52,192 nt of DNA from NCBI RefSeq assembly GCF_011881725.1, contig NZ_JAATUR010000035.1, positions 1 to 52,192 on the forward strand. Direction: 5' to 3'. Position 1 is the first letter of the stretch. Each line of letters opens with the position of its first letter. This document shows, piece by piece, positions 8,309 to 20,200 of the stretch. Position numbers and translations under genes: made by a program. This DNA is from Escherichia coli. GTDB taxonomy: Bacteria > Pseudomonadota > Gammaproteobacteria > Enterobacterales > Enterobacteriaceae. The notes under the pieces were generated by a model. That model searched no databases and had not been told where the DNA came from. It saw only the letters and a list, made by a program, of their open reading frames with translations.

Positions 8309-9198
8309 TGAGCGGCTTACCTCTAATTTCGCGCCGCCGACTGTTAACGGCGATGGCGCTTTCTCCGTTGTTATGGCAGATGAATACCGCCCACGCGGCG
8401 GCTATTGATCCAAATCGTATTGTGGCGCTGGAGTGGTTGCCGGTGGAATTATTGCTGGCGCTCGGCATCGTCCCTTACGGTGTGGCGGATACCATCAATT
8501 ATCGATTGTGGGTCAGCGAACCGCCATTGCCGGAATCGGTGATTGACGTTGGTTTGCGCACCGAACCTAATCTTGAACTGCTGACCGAAATGAAACCGTC
8601 GTTTATGGTCTGGTCGGCCGGATATGGCCCTTCGCCAGAAATGCTGGCACGTATTGCGCCGGGGCGCGGATTTAACTTCAGCGACGGCAAACAGCCGCTG
8701 GCGATGGCGCGTAAATCGCTAACGGAAATGGCGGAGTTGCTTAACCTGCAAAGCGCAGCGGAAAGGCATTTAGCGCAATATGAAGACTTTATCCGCAGTA
8801 TGAAACCCCGCTTTGTGACGCGTGGTGCGCGCCCGCTGTTACTGACGACGCTTATTGATCCGCGCCATATGTTGGTGTTCGGTCCAAACAGCCTGTTCCA
8901 GGAAATTCTCGATGAGTACGGCATTCCAAATGCCTGGCAGGGGGAAACCAACTTTTGGGGCAGTACCGCCGTCAGTATCGATCGTCTGGCAGCGTATAAA
9001 GATGTTGATGTGCTCTGTTTTGATCACGACAACAGCAAAGACATGGACGCGCTAATGGCGACGCCGCTGTGGCAGGCAATGCCATTTGTCCGTGCCGGAC
9101 GTTTTCAGCGCGTACCCGCAGTCTGGTTTTATGGCGCTACGCTCTCGGCCATGCACTTTGTGCGTATTCTGGATAATGCCATCGGAGGTAAAGCGTGA
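8308..9198 (+). CDS. fhuD: Periplasmic ferric hydroxamate-binding protein FhuD
   Basis: Periplasmic substrate-binding protein of 296 residues that takes ferrichrome, coprogen, aerobactin or ferrioxamine from the receptor and hands it to FhuB. The N-terminus SRRRLLTAMAL followed by a hydrophobic stretch and cleavage near AHAAA looks like a twin-arginine (Tat) signal. The body is the rigid two-lobed class III (BtuF/TroA) fold, with the binding-face tryptophan and tyrosine-rich segments WSAGYGPSP and GETNFWGS. The ATG at 8308 overlaps the fhuC TGA (ATGA); an in-frame TTG one codon earlier is less likely. The end overlaps the fhuB GTG start. Confidence 0.97.
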   Translation: MSGLPLISRRRLLTAMALSPLLWQMNTAHAAAIDPNRIVALEWLPVELLLALGIVPYGVADTINYRLWVSEPPLPESVIDVGLRTEPNLELLTEMKPSFMVWSAGYGPSPEMLARIAPGRGFNFSDGKQPLAMARKSLTEMAELLNLQSAAERHLAQYEDFIRSMKPRFVTRGARPLLLTTLIDPRHMLVFGPNSLFQEILDEYGIPNAWQGETNFWGSTAVSIDRLAAYKDVDVLCFDHDNSKDMDALMATPLWQAMPFVRAGRFQRVPAVWFYGATLSAMHFVRILDNAIGGKA

Positions 9199-11177
9199 GT
9201 AAACGGATTGCGCTTTTCCCAGCATTATTGCTGGCGCTGTTGGTCATTGCAGCAGCGGCTCTGACCTGGATGAACTTCTCGCAGGCGCTGCCGCGTAACC
9301 AGTGGACGCAGGCCACCTGGTCGCCGGATATTGACGTCATTGAGCAGATGATTTTTCACTACAGTTTGCTGCCGCGTCTGGCGATTTCGCTTCTGGTGGG
9401 CGCGGGCCTGGGGCTGGTGGGCGTACTGTTTCAGCAAGTGCTGCGTAACCCGCTGGCGGAACCGACCACTCTGGGCGTTGCAACGGGCGCGCAACTGGGA
9501 ATTACCGTCACGACGCTCTGGGCAATTCCTGGTGCGATGGCGAGCCAGTTTGCCGCGCTGGCAGGGGCTTGTGCAGTTGGCTTAATCGTCTTTGGCGTCG
9601 CGTGGGGGAAACGGCTTTCGCCGGTAACGTTGATTCTTGCGGGGCTGGTGGTGAGCCTTTATTGCGGGGCAATCAATCAGTTACTGGTTATTTTCCATCA
9701 TGACCAGTTGCAAAGCATGTTCCTGTGGAGCACCGGAACGCTGACGCAAACTGATTGGGGCGGCGTTGAGCGTTTATGGCCGCAACTGCTCGGCGGCGTG
9801 ATGCTGACGTTACTGCTCCTTCGCCCATTAACCCTGATGGGGCTTGATGATGGCGTGGCGCGCAATCTCGGGCTGGCCTTGTCACTGGCGCGTCTGGCGG
9901 CGCTGTCGCTGGCGATTGTTATCAGTGCTCTGCTGGTAAATGCGGTGGGGATTATCGGCTTTATCGGTTTGTTCGCGCCGTTGTTGGCGAAAATGCTGGG
10001 CGCGCGGCGACTGCTGCCGCGGCTGATGCTGGCGTCGCTGATTGGTGCGCTGATCCTCTGGCTTTCCGATCAAATTATCCTCTGGCTGACTCGCGTGTGG
10101 ATGGAAGTGTCTACCGGTTCGGTCACTGCGTTGATTGGTGCGCCGCTGCTGCTGTGGCTGTTGCCGCGTTTACGCAGCATTAGCGCGCCGGATATGAAGG
10201 TTAACGATCGGGTAGCGAGTGAACGCCAACATGTGCTGGCGTTTGCTCTCGCTGGCGGCGTTCTGCTGTTGATTGCTGTGGTGGTGGCGCTATCGTTTGG
10301 TCGTGATGCGCATGGCTGGACGTGGGCGAGCGGAGCGATGCTTGAGGATTTAATGCCCTGGCGCTGGCCGCGAATTATGGCGGCACTGTTTGCGGGGGTA
10401 ATGCTGGCGGTGGCGGGCTGTATTATTCAGCGGCTGACCGGAAACCCGATGGCAAGCCCAGAGGTGTTAGGGATTAGCTCCGGCGCGGCGTTTGGCGTGG
10501 TGTTGATGTTGTTTTTAGTGCCAGGCAATGCCTTCGGTTGGTTGCTGCCTGCGGGAAGTCTCGGTGCGGCGGTGACCTTGTTGATCATTATGATCGCCGC
10601 CGGGCGCGGTGGTTTTTCCCCGCATCGCATGTTACTGGCGGGGATGGCGTTAAGCACCGCGTTCACCATGCTTTTGATGATGTTGCAGGCGAGTGGTGAC
10701 CCGCGAATGGCGCAAGTGCTGACCTGGATTTCCGGTTCGACCTACAATGCCACCGATGCGCAGGTCTGGCGCACCGGAATTGTGATGGTGATTTTGCTGG
10801 CGATTACCCCGTTGTGCCGCCGCTGGCTGACTATTTTACCGCTGGGCGGTGATACCGCACGGGCTGTGGGAATGGCGCTGACGCCGACACGAATTGCGTT
10901 GCTGATGTTAGCGGCCTGTCTGACAGCGACCGCGACGATGACGATTGGACCGTTGAGTTTTGTTGGTCTGATGGCGCCGCATATCGCGCGGATGATGGGC
11001 TTTCGACGGACAATGCCGCATATTGTTATTTCGGCACTGGTGGGTGGTTTACTGCTGGTATTCGCTGACTGGTGTGGGCGGATGGTGCTGTTTCCGTTCC
11101 AGATCCCGGCGGGACTGCTGTCGACGTTTATCGGCGCACCGTATTTTATCTATTTATTGAGAAAGCAAAGCCGTTAA
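9195..11177 (+). CDS. fhuB: Ferric hydroxamate permease FhuB (fused two-half permease)
   Basis: Inner-membrane permease of 660 residues for ferric hydroxamates. It is unusual among FecCD-type permeases because two homologous halves are fused in one chain: about 1-330 and 340-660, each with about ten membrane segments and a cytoplasmic EAA-like loop contacting FhuC (RNLGLALSLAR and RAVGMALTPTR). Both halves show the family motif GNPMASPEVLG / RNPLAEPTTLG followed by GAAFG or GAQLG. Translation starts at GTG 9195, overlapping the fhuD stop (GTGA), which implies coupling. It is the last gene of the operon, and a REP cluster lies directly downstream. Confidence 0.97.
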   Translation: MSKRIALFPALLLALLVIAAAALTWMNFSQALPRNQWTQATWSPDIDVIEQMIFHYSLLPRLAISLLVGAGLGLVGVLFQQVLRNPLAEPTTLGVATGAQLGITVTTLWAIPGAMASQFAALAGACAVGLIVFGVAWGKRLSPVTLILAGLVVSLYCGAINQLLVIFHHDQLQSMFLWSTGTLTQTDWGGVERLWPQLLGGVMLTLLLLRPLTLMGLDDGVARNLGLALSLARLAALSLAIVISALLVNAVGIIGFIGLFAPLLAKMLGARRLLPRLMLASLIGALILWLSDQIILWLTRVWMEVSTGSVTALIGAPLLLWLLPRLRSISAPDMKVNDRVASERQHVLAFALAGGVLLLIAVVVALSFGRDAHGWTWASGAMLEDLMPWRWPRIMAALFAGVMLAVAGCIIQRLTGNPMASPEVLGISSGAAFGVVLMLFLVPGNAFGWLLPAGSLGAAVTLLIIMIAAGRGGFSPHRMLLAGMALSTAFTMLLMMLQASGDPRMAQVLTWISGSTYNATDAQVWRTGIVMVILLAITPLCRRWLTILPLGGDTARAVGMALTPTRIALLMLAACLTATATMTIGPLSFVGLMAPHIARMMGFRRTMPHIVISALVGGLLLVFADWCGRMVLFPFQIPAGLLSTFIGAPYFIYLLRKQSR

Positions 11178-11202
11178 TTTATCCATATAACGGCCCTGCC
11201 CA

Positions 11203-11330
<128 letters not shown>

Positions 11331-11339
11331 AATGCTGGA

Positions 11340-12620
11340 TCACAACTTCGCAAACACCCGACGTGCAGCATCGATGGTGTTATTGATATCTTCCATGCTG
11401 TGCGCCACAGACATAAAGCCCGCTTCAAACGCCGACGGCGCCAGGTAAACACCTTCGTCCAGCATCATATGGAAGAAACGCTTAAAGCGCTCGACGTCAC
11501 AGGCCATCACATCCTGATAGCACGTCACTGACCCGGCATCGGTAAAGAAAATACCGAACATGCCGCCAACGTGGTTAACGACCAGTGGGATACCCGCTTC
11601 TTCTGCCGCTTCCAGCAGGCCTTCTGCCAGACGTGTTGTCAGTTCATCCAGCGTCTCGTGAACGCCCGGCTGCGCGACTTCATTCAGACAGGCGAAACCG
11701 GCTGCCATCGCAATTGGGTTACCAGAAAGCGTACCTGCCTGATAGACCGGACCCGTCGGGGCCAGCGCATCCATCACATCACGACGACCGCCGAAGGCGC
11801 CAACGGGCATTCCGCCGCCGATGATTTTGCCGAGGCAGGTTAAATCTGGCACCACGCCGTAATAATCCTGCGCCCCCGCCAGAGCAACGCGGAAGCCAGT
11901 CATCACTTCGTCGATGATCAGCAACGCGCCAAATTCGTCACACAGCGCGCGCAGACCCGGCAGGAATTCCGGCAGCGGCGGAACACAGTTCATGTTGCCT
12001 GCCACTGGCTCGACGATAATACAGGCAATCTCTTGCGGGTATTGCTCAAACGCAGCGCGTACGGATGCCAGATCGTTATAAGTGCAGGTTAATGTATGTT
12101 TAGCGAAATCCGCCGGAACACCCGGAGAGTTTGGCTGACCTAAAGTCAGTGCGCCAGAACCGGCTTTCACCAGCAGGCAGTCGGCGTGACCGTGGTAGCA
12201 CCCTTCGAATTTAATGATTTTGTCACGGCCAGTAAAACCACGGGCCAGGCGGATGGCGCTCATCGTCGCTTCGGTGCCAGAGTTCACCATACGCACCATA
12301 TCCATTGTTGGCACCAACTCCGTCACCAGTGCCGCCATTTTCACTTCCATTTCCGTCGGCGCGCCAAAACTTAAACCGCGCTCGGCGGCTTCAATTACTG
12401 CATTGCGGATTGCCGGATGGTTATGGCCCAGCACCATCGGCCCCCAGGAACCGACATAATCGATATAGGCTTTGCCATCAACATCGTACAGATAAGCGCC
12501 GTCCGCTTTTTCGATAAACAGTGGAGTACCGCCCACGCCAGTAAAGGCGCGAACAGGGGAGTTCACACCGCCAGGGATCAGCTCGCGCGCTGCGCTGTAA
12601 AGATTTTCAGACTTACTCAT
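11340..12620 (-). CDS. hemL: Glutamate-1-semialdehyde 2,1-aminomutase
   Basis: PLP enzyme of 426 residues that converts glutamate-1-semialdehyde to 5-aminolevulinate, the last step of the C5 route to haem. It is a class III aminotransferase fold. The PLP lysine is in [17 protein letters not shown] (Lys265 in E. coli numbering), the phosphate-binding region is [16 protein letters not shown], and the aspartate that contacts the PLP ring nitrogen is in [12 protein letters not shown]. Length equals the K-12 enzyme. The gene is convergent with fhuB and divergent from clcA across 224 bases that must hold both promoters; I see no operator there that I can name. A GGAGG site precedes the start. Confidence 0.98.
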   Translation of the reverse strand: MSKSENLYSAARELIPGGVNSPVRAFTGVGGTPLFIEKADGAYLYDVDGKAYIDYVGSWGPMVLGHNHPAIRNAVIEAAERGLSFGAPTEMEVKMAALVTELVPTMDMVRMVNSGTEATMSAIRLARGFTGRDKIIKFEGCYHGHADCLLVKAGSGALTLGQPNSPGVPADFAKHTLTCTYNDLASVRAAFEQYPQEIACIIVEPVAGNMNCVPPLPEFLPGLRALCDEFGALLIIDEVMTGFRVALAGAQDYYGVVPDLTCLGKIIGGGMPVGAFGGRRDVMDALAPTGPVYQAGTLSGNPIAMAAGFACLNEVAQPGVHETLDELTTRLAEGLLEAAEEAGIPLVVNHVGGMFGIFFTDAGSVTCYQDVMACDVERFKRFFHMMLDEGVYLAPSAFEAGFMSVAHSMEDINNTIDAARRVFAKL

Positions 12621-12826
12621 GGAGGGTTCCTGATTCGTAGAAAAAGTGAATGGCTGCTATTCTATGTTATTCATAACAAGTTAAATACTCGTCAAACATC
12701 AGGTTGTTTGTGCTGGTACAATCCTGATTTCTTAGAGTATAAAAGTTTTGTGCATCTGAAACATTATGCTTTGCAAAGGATTTTCATGGAATGTACGAGT
12801 AAAATGCCGTCATCTTATTTGTATGA

Positions 12827-14266
<1,440 letters not shown>

Positions 14267-14347
14267 ACGAAATACCAGGGTATTAGATAATGGCGCTTAT
14301 TATTGGGTTAGAATTTGCCCAATTGCCGATGTCGTTTGGAGCAAAAT

Positions 14348-14692
14348 ATGAGTGATGACGTAGCACTGCCGCTGGAGTTTACCGACGCAGCAGCCAACAA
14401 AGTTAAAAGCCTGATCGCTGACGAAGATAACCCGAATCTGAAATTACGCGTGTATATCACCGGTGGCGGTTGCAGCGGCTTCCAGTATGGTTTCACCTTT
14501 GATGATCAGGTGAACGAAGGCGATATGACCATTGAAAAACAGGGCGTTGGCCTGGTCGTTGACCCAATGAGCCTGCAATATCTGGTTGGCGGTTCCGTTG
14601 ATTATACTGAAGGACTGGAAGGTTCTCGTTTCATCGTGACCAACCCGAACGCGAAAAGCACCTGCGGTTGCGGTTCTTCCTTCAGCATCTAA
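14348..14692 (+). CDS. erpA: A-type iron-sulfur carrier ErpA
   Basis: This 114-residue A-type carrier delivers Fe-S clusters to apo-enzymes, including IspG and IspH of the isoprenoid pathway, and is essential for aerobic growth. The three ligand cysteines are Cys42 (GGGCSG), Cys106 and Cys108 (TCGCGSS). I used the ATG at 14348, giving [11 protein letters not shown] as in K-12; a longer in-frame start at 14315 adds an unlikely N-terminus. It is monocistronic by position: clcA is 81 bases upstream and a bidirectional hairpin follows. Confidence 0.97.
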
Positions 14693-14703
14693 TCTGTTGT
14701 TAA

Positions 14704-14728
14704 TGTGCCGGATAAACTATCCGGCACA
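14704..14728. terminator. Hairpin between the convergent erpA and yadS genes
   Basis: A perfect 11-bp stem (TGTGCCGGATA / TATCCGGCACA) with a 3-base loop is followed by a pyrimidine-rich TCTTCTTTCTTC. It lies between two genes pointing at each other and most likely ends erpA transcription. Confidence 0.7.
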
Positions 14729-14738
14729 TCTTCTTTCT

Positions 14739-15362
14739 TCAACGCCCATTCTCATCCAGCGCAAACGTCGGTAGTTTCAGATGCCAACGGATAGCCGCCA
14801 GTCGAATCAAGAGCGTGACCACCATCCCCATCATACTGGCCGTTTCTAACGGGACGGAAAACGTATAATAAGCCGTAGCGTGGACAATACCGCCGATAAT
14901 ACAGGCTGTTGCGTAGATTTCTGTACGTAAAATCATGGGAATTTCACGAGCCAGCACATCGCGAATAATCCCGCCGCCAACGCCCGTAATCACGCCCATA
15001 CATACTGCAATCAATGGACCCGCATCCGCATTAAAGGCTTTGTTGACGCCAATACCAACAAATACTGCCAACCCAACAGCATCCAGCACCGGTAGCATCC
15101 ATTTCGGCAAGCGTCTTGGCTGGCGTACCAGGACGATGGTCAGCATGCTGGTTACCATTGCAACGACCAGATCGGTGGGATCTTTCACCCAAAATACCGG
15201 ACCGTGATCCAGCGCCATGTCGCGAATGGTTCCGCCGCCTACCGCGGTAACCACACCTAATACCAGGACGCCAAAAGGGTCCATACGCAATTTTCCGGCA
15301 AGTAAAACGCCGGAGATAGCAAATACTGCTGTGCCGACTATATCCAGCCAATAGACGAGCAT
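14739..15362 (-). CDS. yadS: TRIC-family (UPF0126) inner-membrane protein YadS
   Basis: Hydrophobic protein of 207 residues with about seven membrane segments arranged as two similar halves. Each half carries the family signature: GGGTIRDMAL near residue 43 and GGGIIRDVLA near residue 130. Prokaryotic TRIC members form trimeric cation channels, but the physiological role of YadS is not established, and a relative (YicG) has been linked to glycine. It is the last of three genes transcribed leftwards, mtnN - btuF - yadS, 37 bases after btuF, so it is probably co-transcribed with them. Confidence 0.92.
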   Translation of the reverse strand: MLVYWLDIVGTAVFAISGVLLAGKLRMDPFGVLVLGVVTAVGGGTIRDMALDHGPVFWVKDPTDLVVAMVTSMLTIVLVRQPRRLPKWMLPVLDAVGLAVFVGIGVNKAFNADAGPLIAVCMGVITGVGGGIIRDVLAREIPMILRTEIYATACIIGGIVHATAYYTFSVPLETASMMGMVVTLLIRLAAIRWHLKLPTFALDENGR

Positions 15363-15399
15363 TGTTCAATCCCCACTGAGCACCTGAAAAGGTCAGGCG

Positions 15400-16200
15400 C
15401 TAATTCACTTGTGAAAGCGCATTACAGAGTTGTTGTGCAGCGAGGATAATACGTGGGCTTGCGCGTTCAAACCAGTCACTTGTGAGAGGAATAATGGGAA
15501 TTTTGAGCTGTTCACCCCAGTATTGCTCGATTTTAGGAGTTTGGTCCAATCCGCCAGTGATGACAATTGCCTGTGGCGCGCGTGCTAATACCTGTTCGCG
15601 GCTAACCTGCGGCCAGGGGACACGGCTGTTTTTAAAGATGTTTTCTCCACCGCAAACTTCCAGTACCTGGTTCTGAATCGACTCTTTTCCGCTGGTGAAC
15701 GGCGGATTAATGCCGAATTGTAAGAAAACACGTTTTTTAGGTTTATCGGAGAATTTGGCTTTGAGTTGCGCATACTGTTCCAGCAAGGTTTGCGCGGCTT
15801 TCTCGGCCTTGTCAGGTTGCGGGCTCCAGGGGGCCAGTTGACGTAACGCATCGGCAATTTGCTCAATGCTTGTCGCATCGACCCACATGACTTTTATTCC
15901 CAGCGAGGCAAGCTGGTTAACCTGCCGCTCGGCGTTCCCTCCGCGCCAGGCGACGACCAGATCGGGCTTTAACGCCACAATGCGTTCCAGATTCATCCCC
16001 TGCCAGGTGGAGACCTGCTCTATCTTCTGTGCTTCTGGCGGGTAGTCGGAATAACTGCTGACCCCTACTGGCGTGATCCCGGCGGCAAACGCGAGTTCGG
16101 TGTTAGCGGGGGAAAGTGTGATGACACGCGGCGCGGCGTTGAGCCACAGTGGCGCGAGAAAAGACAGGGCGACCAGCGCCCTGAATAGTGACTTAGCCAT
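15400..16200 (-). CDS. btuF: Periplasmic vitamin B12-binding protein BtuF
   Basis: BtuF (266 residues) binds cobalamin in the periplasm and docks on the BtuCD ABC transporter, whose genes lie elsewhere in E. coli. The signal peptide is [22 protein letters not shown] (22 residues). The two-lobed class III binding fold shows the glutamates that contact BtuC arginines in its lobes, and the aromatic cobalamin pocket segments SSYSDYP, STWQGMN and [10 protein letters not shown] used the ATG at 16200, as in K-12; an ATG nine codons earlier lies inside mtnN and would spoil the signal peptide. The start overlaps the end of mtnN by 8 bases, which indicates translational coupling. Confidence 0.97.
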   Translation of the reverse strand: MAKSLFRALVALSFLAPLWLNAAPRVITLSPANTELAFAAGITPVGVSSYSDYPPEAQKIEQVSTWQGMNLERIVALKPDLVVAWRGGNAERQVNQLASLGIKVMWVDATSIEQIADALRQLAPWSPQPDKAEKAAQTLLEQYAQLKAKFSDKPKKRVFLQFGINPPFTSGKESIQNQVLEVCGGENIFKNSRVPWPQVSREQVLARAPQAIVITGGLDQTPKIEQYWGEQLKIPIIPLTSDWFERASPRIILAAQQLCNALSQVN

Positions 16201-16891
16201 GAGCCAGTTTCTGCACCAGTGACTCAACCATCAGGCTGGACTGTTTGGCAGCAACGGCCAGGAACTCGTCGAAGCTAAGGTGAGACTGTTGATCGGCGAC
16301 GTCAGAGATAGCGCGCACCACCACAAACGGGACGTTAAAATTGTGGCAAACGTGAGCAATAGCCGTCGCTTCCATTTCTACTGCAATGGCCTGTGGGAAA
16401 TTGTGGCGGATTTTCGCCAGACCAACAGAGCCGTTGATGAAAGCGTCACCGCTGACAATCAGGCCACGTACAGCGTTAAGATTCAGTTCGGCAATGCAGG
16501 ACTCGGCGGCAGCGATCAGTTTATCGTCAGCTTTGAAGCCTGCAGGGCAACCAGGCATTTGGCCATATTCATAGCCAAATGCTGTGACATCCGCGTCGTG
16601 ATAACGTGCTTCGTCCGAGACAACGATATCGCCCACTTTCAGCGTTGGTGCCAGGCCACCCGCGGAGCCAGTGTTAATAATCACATCTGGCTTGCAGTGT
16701 TCCAGCAGCAGAGTTGCGCCCAACGCCGCAGCAACTTTACCAATGCCTGATTTCAGAAGCGCAACCTCGGTTCCATTCAGTTGGCCGGTATAGATTTCGC
16801 AACCGCCCAGGCTGATAGTTTGACGGTTTTCGATTTTGTCACGCAGCAGCGTAACTTCTTCTTCCATTGCACCAATGATGCCGATTTTCAT
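16193..16891 (-). CDS. mtnN: 5'-methylthioadenosine/S-adenosylhomocysteine nucleosidase
   Basis: This 232-residue enzyme (also called Pfs) hydrolyses methylthioadenosine, S-adenosylhomocysteine and 5'-deoxyadenosine, removing inhibitory by-products of SAM use and feeding autoinducer-2 synthesis. It has the nucleoside phosphorylase fold, with Glu12 (in AMEEE), the NTGSAGGL loop, the catalytic glutamate in VEMEATA and the catalytic aspartate in AISDVADQ. The start at 16891 gives [12 protein letters not shown], the K-12 N-terminus; the open frame extends 46 codons further but overlaps the divergent dgt start. First gene of the leftward mtnN-btuF-yadS unit. Confidence 0.98.
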   Translation of the reverse strand: MKIGIIGAMEEEVTLLRDKIENRQTISLGGCEIYTGQLNGTEVALLKSGIGKVAAALGATLLLEHCKPDVIINTGSAGGLAPTLKVGDIVVSDEARYHDADVTAFGYEYGQMPGCPAGFKADDKLIAAAESCIAELNLNAVRGLIVSGDAFINGSVGLAKIRHNFPQAIAVEMEATAIAHVCHNFNVPFVVVRAISDVADQQSHLSFDEFLAVAAKQSSLMVESLVQKLAHG

Positions 16892-16974
16892 AGATTTACT
16901 CGCGATAAGCTCGATTTGAAGGCATAGTTTATCATGCGCTTGAGGGGAAGCGTATTTCTCACGCGGGAGAGGAC

Positions 16975-18492
16975 ATGGCACAGATTGATTTCCGAAATAA
17001 AATAAACTGGCATCGTCGTTATCGTTCACCGCAGGGCGTTAAAACTGAACATGAGATCCTGCGGATCTTCGAGAGCGATCGCGGGCGTATTATTAACTCC
17101 CCCGCGATTCGCCGTCTGCAACAAAAGACCCAGGTCTTTCCACTTGAGCGCAATGCCGCCGTGCGCACGCGCCTTACCCATTCTATGGAAGTGCAGCAGG
17201 TGGGGCGTTATATCGCTAAAGAGATTTTAAGCCGCCTGAAAGAGCTTAAATTGCTGGAGGCTTACGGTCTGGACGAGTTGACCGGGCCGTTTGAAAGCAT
17301 TGTCGAAATGTCGTGCCTGATGCATGACATAGGAAATCCGCCGTTTGGTCATTTTGGCGAGGCGGCCATTAATGACTGGTTTCGTCAGCGTTTGTACCCA
17401 GCGGATGCCGAAAGCCAGCCATTAACCGACGATCGCTGTAGCGTGGCAGCGTTGCGATTGAGGGAAGGGGAGGAGCCGCTCAACGAGCTGCGGCGAAAAA
17501 TTCGGCAGGACTTATGCCATTTTGAAGGTAATGCGCAGGGTATTCGTCTGGTGCATACATTGATGCGGATGAATCTTACCTGGGCCCAGGTAGGCGGTAT
17601 TTTAAAATATACCCGTCCGGCGTGGTGGCGTGGTGAAACGCCCGAGACTCACGATTATTTAATGAAAAAGCCGGGCTATTACCTTTCTGAAGAATTCTAT
17701 ATTGCGCGTTTACGTAAAGAACTTAATTTAGCCCTTTACAGTCGCTTCCCATTAACTTGGATTATGGAAGCTGCCGACGATATATCTTATTGTGTGGCTG
17801 ATCTTGAAGATGCGGTAGAAAAAAGAATATTTACCGTTGAACAGCTTTATCATCATCTACATGAGGCGTGGGGCCAGCATGAGAACGGTTCGCTGTTTGT
17901 GCAGGTGGTAGAAAATGCCTGGGAAAAATCGCGCTCAAATAGCTTAAGTCGTAGCACGGAAGATCAGTTTTTTATGTATTTACGCGTAAATACCTTAAAT
18001 AAACTGGTGCCGTATGCGGCACAACGATTTATTGATAACTTACCTGCAATTTTTGCCGGAACCTTTAATCATGCACTTTTGGAAGATGCCAGCGAATGTA
18101 GCCAGTTGCTGAAGCTATATAAAAATGTCGCTGTAAAACATGTGTTTAGCCATCCAGATGTCGAGCAGCTTGAATTGCAAGGCTACCGGGTGATTAGCGG
18201 TTTATTAGAGATATATCGACCGTTGTTAAACATGTCGTTATCAGACTTTACCGAACTTGTTGAAAAAGAACGTGTGAAACGTTTCCCTATTGAAACGCGT
18301 TTATTCCATAAGCTCTCAACGCGCCATCGCCTGGCTTATGTCGAGGCTGTCAGTAAATTATCGTCAGATTCACTTGAGTTCCCGCTATGGGAATATTATT
18401 ACCGCTGCCGCCTGTTACAGGATTATATCAGCGGGATGACAGACCTTTATGCGTGGGATGAATACCGACGTCTGATGGCCGTAGAACAATAA
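16975..18492 (+). CDS. dgt: Deoxyguanosine triphosphate triphosphohydrolase
   Basis: Dgt (505 residues) is an HD-domain enzyme that hydrolyses dGTP to deoxyguanosine and tripolyphosphate. The metal-binding HD residues are visible: His69 (RLTHSME), His117-Asp118 (LMHDIG) and the later aspartate in EAADDISYC. Length equals K-12. A few substitutions relative to my memory of K-12 are scattered and none touches these motifs. The start follows GGGAGAGGAC and is divergent from mtnN by 83 bases. The next gene, degP, has its own promoter. Confidence 0.97.
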   Translation: MAQIDFRNKINWHRRYRSPQGVKTEHEILRIFESDRGRIINSPAIRRLQQKTQVFPLERNAAVRTRLTHSMEVQQVGRYIAKEILSRLKELKLLEAYGLDELTGPFESIVEMSCLMHDIGNPPFGHFGEAAINDWFRQRLYPADAESQPLTDDRCSVAALRLREGEEPLNELRRKIRQDLCHFEGNAQGIRLVHTLMRMNLTWAQVGGILKYTRPAWWRGETPETHDYLMKKPGYYLSEEFYIARLRKELNLALYSRFPLTWIMEAADDISYCVADLEDAVEKRIFTVEQLYHHLHEAWGQHENGSLFVQVVENAWEKSRSNSLSRSTEDQFFMYLRVNTLNKLVPYAAQRFIDNLPAIFAGTFNHALLEDASECSQLLKLYKNVAVKHVFSHPDVEQLELQGYRVISGLLEIYRPLLNMSLSDFTELVEKERVKRFPIETRLFHKLSTRHRLAYVEAVSKLSSDSLEFPLWEYYYRCRLLQDYISGMTDLYAWDEYRRLMAVEQ

Positions 18493-18502
18493 CCAGGCTT
18501 TT

Positions 18503-18576
18503 GTAAAGACGGACAATAAATTTTTACTTTTTGCAGAAACTTTAGTTCGGAACTTCGCGCTATAAAACGAATCTGA
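18503..18576 (+). promoter_or_regulatory. Sigma-E promoter of degP, with a possible CpxR site upstream
   Basis: The -35 element GGAACTT (18549-18555) and -10 element TCTGA (18572-18576), 16 bases apart, match the sigma-E consensus and the known degP promoter. A GTAAA half-site at 18503-18507 with A/T-rich sequence after it fits the region where CpxR acts on degP. The CpxR part is less certain than the sigma-E part. Confidence 0.9.
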
Positions 18577-18621
18577 AGAACACAGCAATTTTGCGTTATC
18601 TGTTAATCGAGACTGAAATAC

Positions 18622-20046
18622 ATGAAAAAAACCACATTAGCACTGAGTGCACTGGCTCTGAGTTTAGGTTTGGCGTTATCTCCGCTCTCTGCAACAGCGG
18701 CTGAGACTTCTTCAGCAACGACAGCCCAGCAGATGCCAAGCCTTGCACCGATGCTCGAAAAGGTGATGCCTTCAGTGGTCAGCATTAACGTAGAAGGTAG
18801 CACAACCGTTAATACGCCGCGTATGCCGCGTAACTTCCAGCAGTTCTTCGGTGATGATTCTCCGTTCTGCCAGGACGGTTCTCCGTTCCAGAGTTCTCCG
18901 TTCTGCCAGGGGGGTCAGGGCGGTAACGGCGGTGGCCAGCAACAAAAATTTATGGCGCTGGGTTCTGGCGTCATCATTGATGCCGATAAAGGCTATGTCG
19001 TAACTAACAACCACGTTGTTGATAACGCGACGGTGATTAAAGTTCAGCTGAGCGATGGCCGTAAGTTCGACGCGAAGATGGTCGGCAAAGATCCGCGCTC
19101 TGATATTGCGCTGATCCAGATCCAGAATCCGAAAAACCTGACCGCGATTAAGATGGCGGATTCCGATGCGCTGCGCGTGGGGGATTACACTGTCGCTATC
19201 GGTAACCCATTTGGTCTGGGCGAGACGGTAACTTCCGGTATCGTCTCTGCACTGGGACGTAGTGGTCTGAACGCCGAAAACTACGAAAACTTCATCCAGA
19301 CCGATGCAGCGATCAACCGTGGTAACTCCGGTGGTGCGCTGGTTAACCTGAACGGTGAACTGATCGGTATTAACACCGCGATCCTTGCACCGGATGGCGG
19401 TAACATCGGTATCGGTTTTGCTATCCCGAGCAACATGGTGAAAAACCTGACCTCGCAGATGGTGGAATACGGCCAGGTGAAACGCGGCGAGTTGGGCATT
19501 ATGGGGACCGAGCTGAACTCTGAACTGGCGAAAGCGATGAAAGTTGACGCCCAGCGTGGCGCTTTCGTAAGCCAGGTTCTGCCGAACTCCTCCGCTGCAA
19601 AAGCGGGCATTAAAGCAGGTGATGTGATCACCTCACTGAACGGTAAGCCGATCAGCAGCTTTGCCGCGCTGCGTGCTCAGGTAGGTACTATGCCGGTAGG
19701 CAGTAAACTGACTCTGGGCTTGCTGCGCGATGGTAAGCAGGTCAATGTAAATCTGGAACTGCAGCAGAGCAGCCAGAGTCAAGTTGATTCCAGCTCCATC
19801 TTCAACGGCATTGAAGGCGCTGAAATGAGCAATAAAGGCAAAGATCAGGGTGTGGTCGTGAACAACGTGAAAACCGGCACTCCGGCTGCGCAGATTGGCC
19901 TGAAAAAAGGTGATGTGATTATTGGCGCGAACCAGCAGACAGTGAAAAATATCGCTGAACTGCGTAAAGTTCTCGACAGCAAGCCGTCAGTGCTGGCGCT
20001 GAACATTCAGCGCGGCGATAGCACCATCTACCTGTTAATGCAGTAA
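18622..20046 (+). CDS. degP: Periplasmic serine protease and chaperone DegP
   Basis: DegP (HtrA, 474 residues) degrades misfolded periplasmic and outer-membrane proteins in cage-like oligomers. The signal peptide is residues 1-26 (cleavage after SATA). The trypsin-like domain shows the catalytic triad in TNNHVVDN (His), RSDIALIQ (Asp) and RGNSGGALVN (Ser210 of the mature protein). The LA loop contains two closely spaced cysteines (SPFCQDG, SPFCQGG). Two PDZ domains follow, at about 280-375 and 385-474. It is downstream of a sigma-E promoter and is followed by a clear terminator, so it forms a single-gene unit. It works with the BamA, Skp and RseP proteins encoded later in this window in the envelope stress response. 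Confidence 0.98.
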   Translation: MKKTTLALSALALSLGLALSPLSATAAETSSATTAQQMPSLAPMLEKVMPSVVSINVEGSTTVNTPRMPRNFQQFFGDDSPFCQDGSPFQSSPFCQGGQGGNGGGQQQKFMALGSGVIIDADKGYVVTNNHVVDNATVIKVQLSDGRKFDAKMVGKDPRSDIALIQIQNPKNLTAIKMADSDALRVGDYTVAIGNPFGLGETVTSGIVSALGRSGLNAENYENFIQTDAAINRGNSGGALVNLNGELIGINTAILAPDGGNIGIGFAIPSNMVKNLTSQMVEYGQVKRGELGIMGTELNSELAKAMKVDAQRGAFVSQVLPNSSAAKAGIKAGDVITSLNGKPISSFAALRAQVGTMPVGSKLTLGLLRDGKQVNVNLELQQSSQSQVDSSSIFNGIEGAEMSNKGKDQGVVVNNVKTGTPAAQIGLKKGDVIIGANQQTVKNIAELRKVLDSKPSVLALNIQRGDSTIYLLMQ

Positions 20047-20054
20047 TCTCCCTC

Positions 20055-20088
20055 AACCCCTTCCTGCAAACGGGAAGGGGTTCTATTT
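20055..20088 (+). terminator. Intrinsic terminator of degP
   Basis: The stem AACCCCTTCC / GGAAGGGGTT with a loop of about 8 bases is followed by CTATTT. It lies 9 bases after the degP stop. Confidence 0.8.
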
Positions 20089-20200
20089 CCAATCTGTGAC
20101 CCCCTCCACAACTCCATATTTCTCTGTCGTCCTTTGTGCATTTGCACAATGCCGTGTGTTCAATACTTCCTTATGCTAAGCCGTGCACAACGGAGGGGTT

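Noticed and set aside
16201..16227. Longer start for btuF
   Set aside because: The nine extra codons overlap mtnN and put charged and cysteine residues before a good signal peptide.
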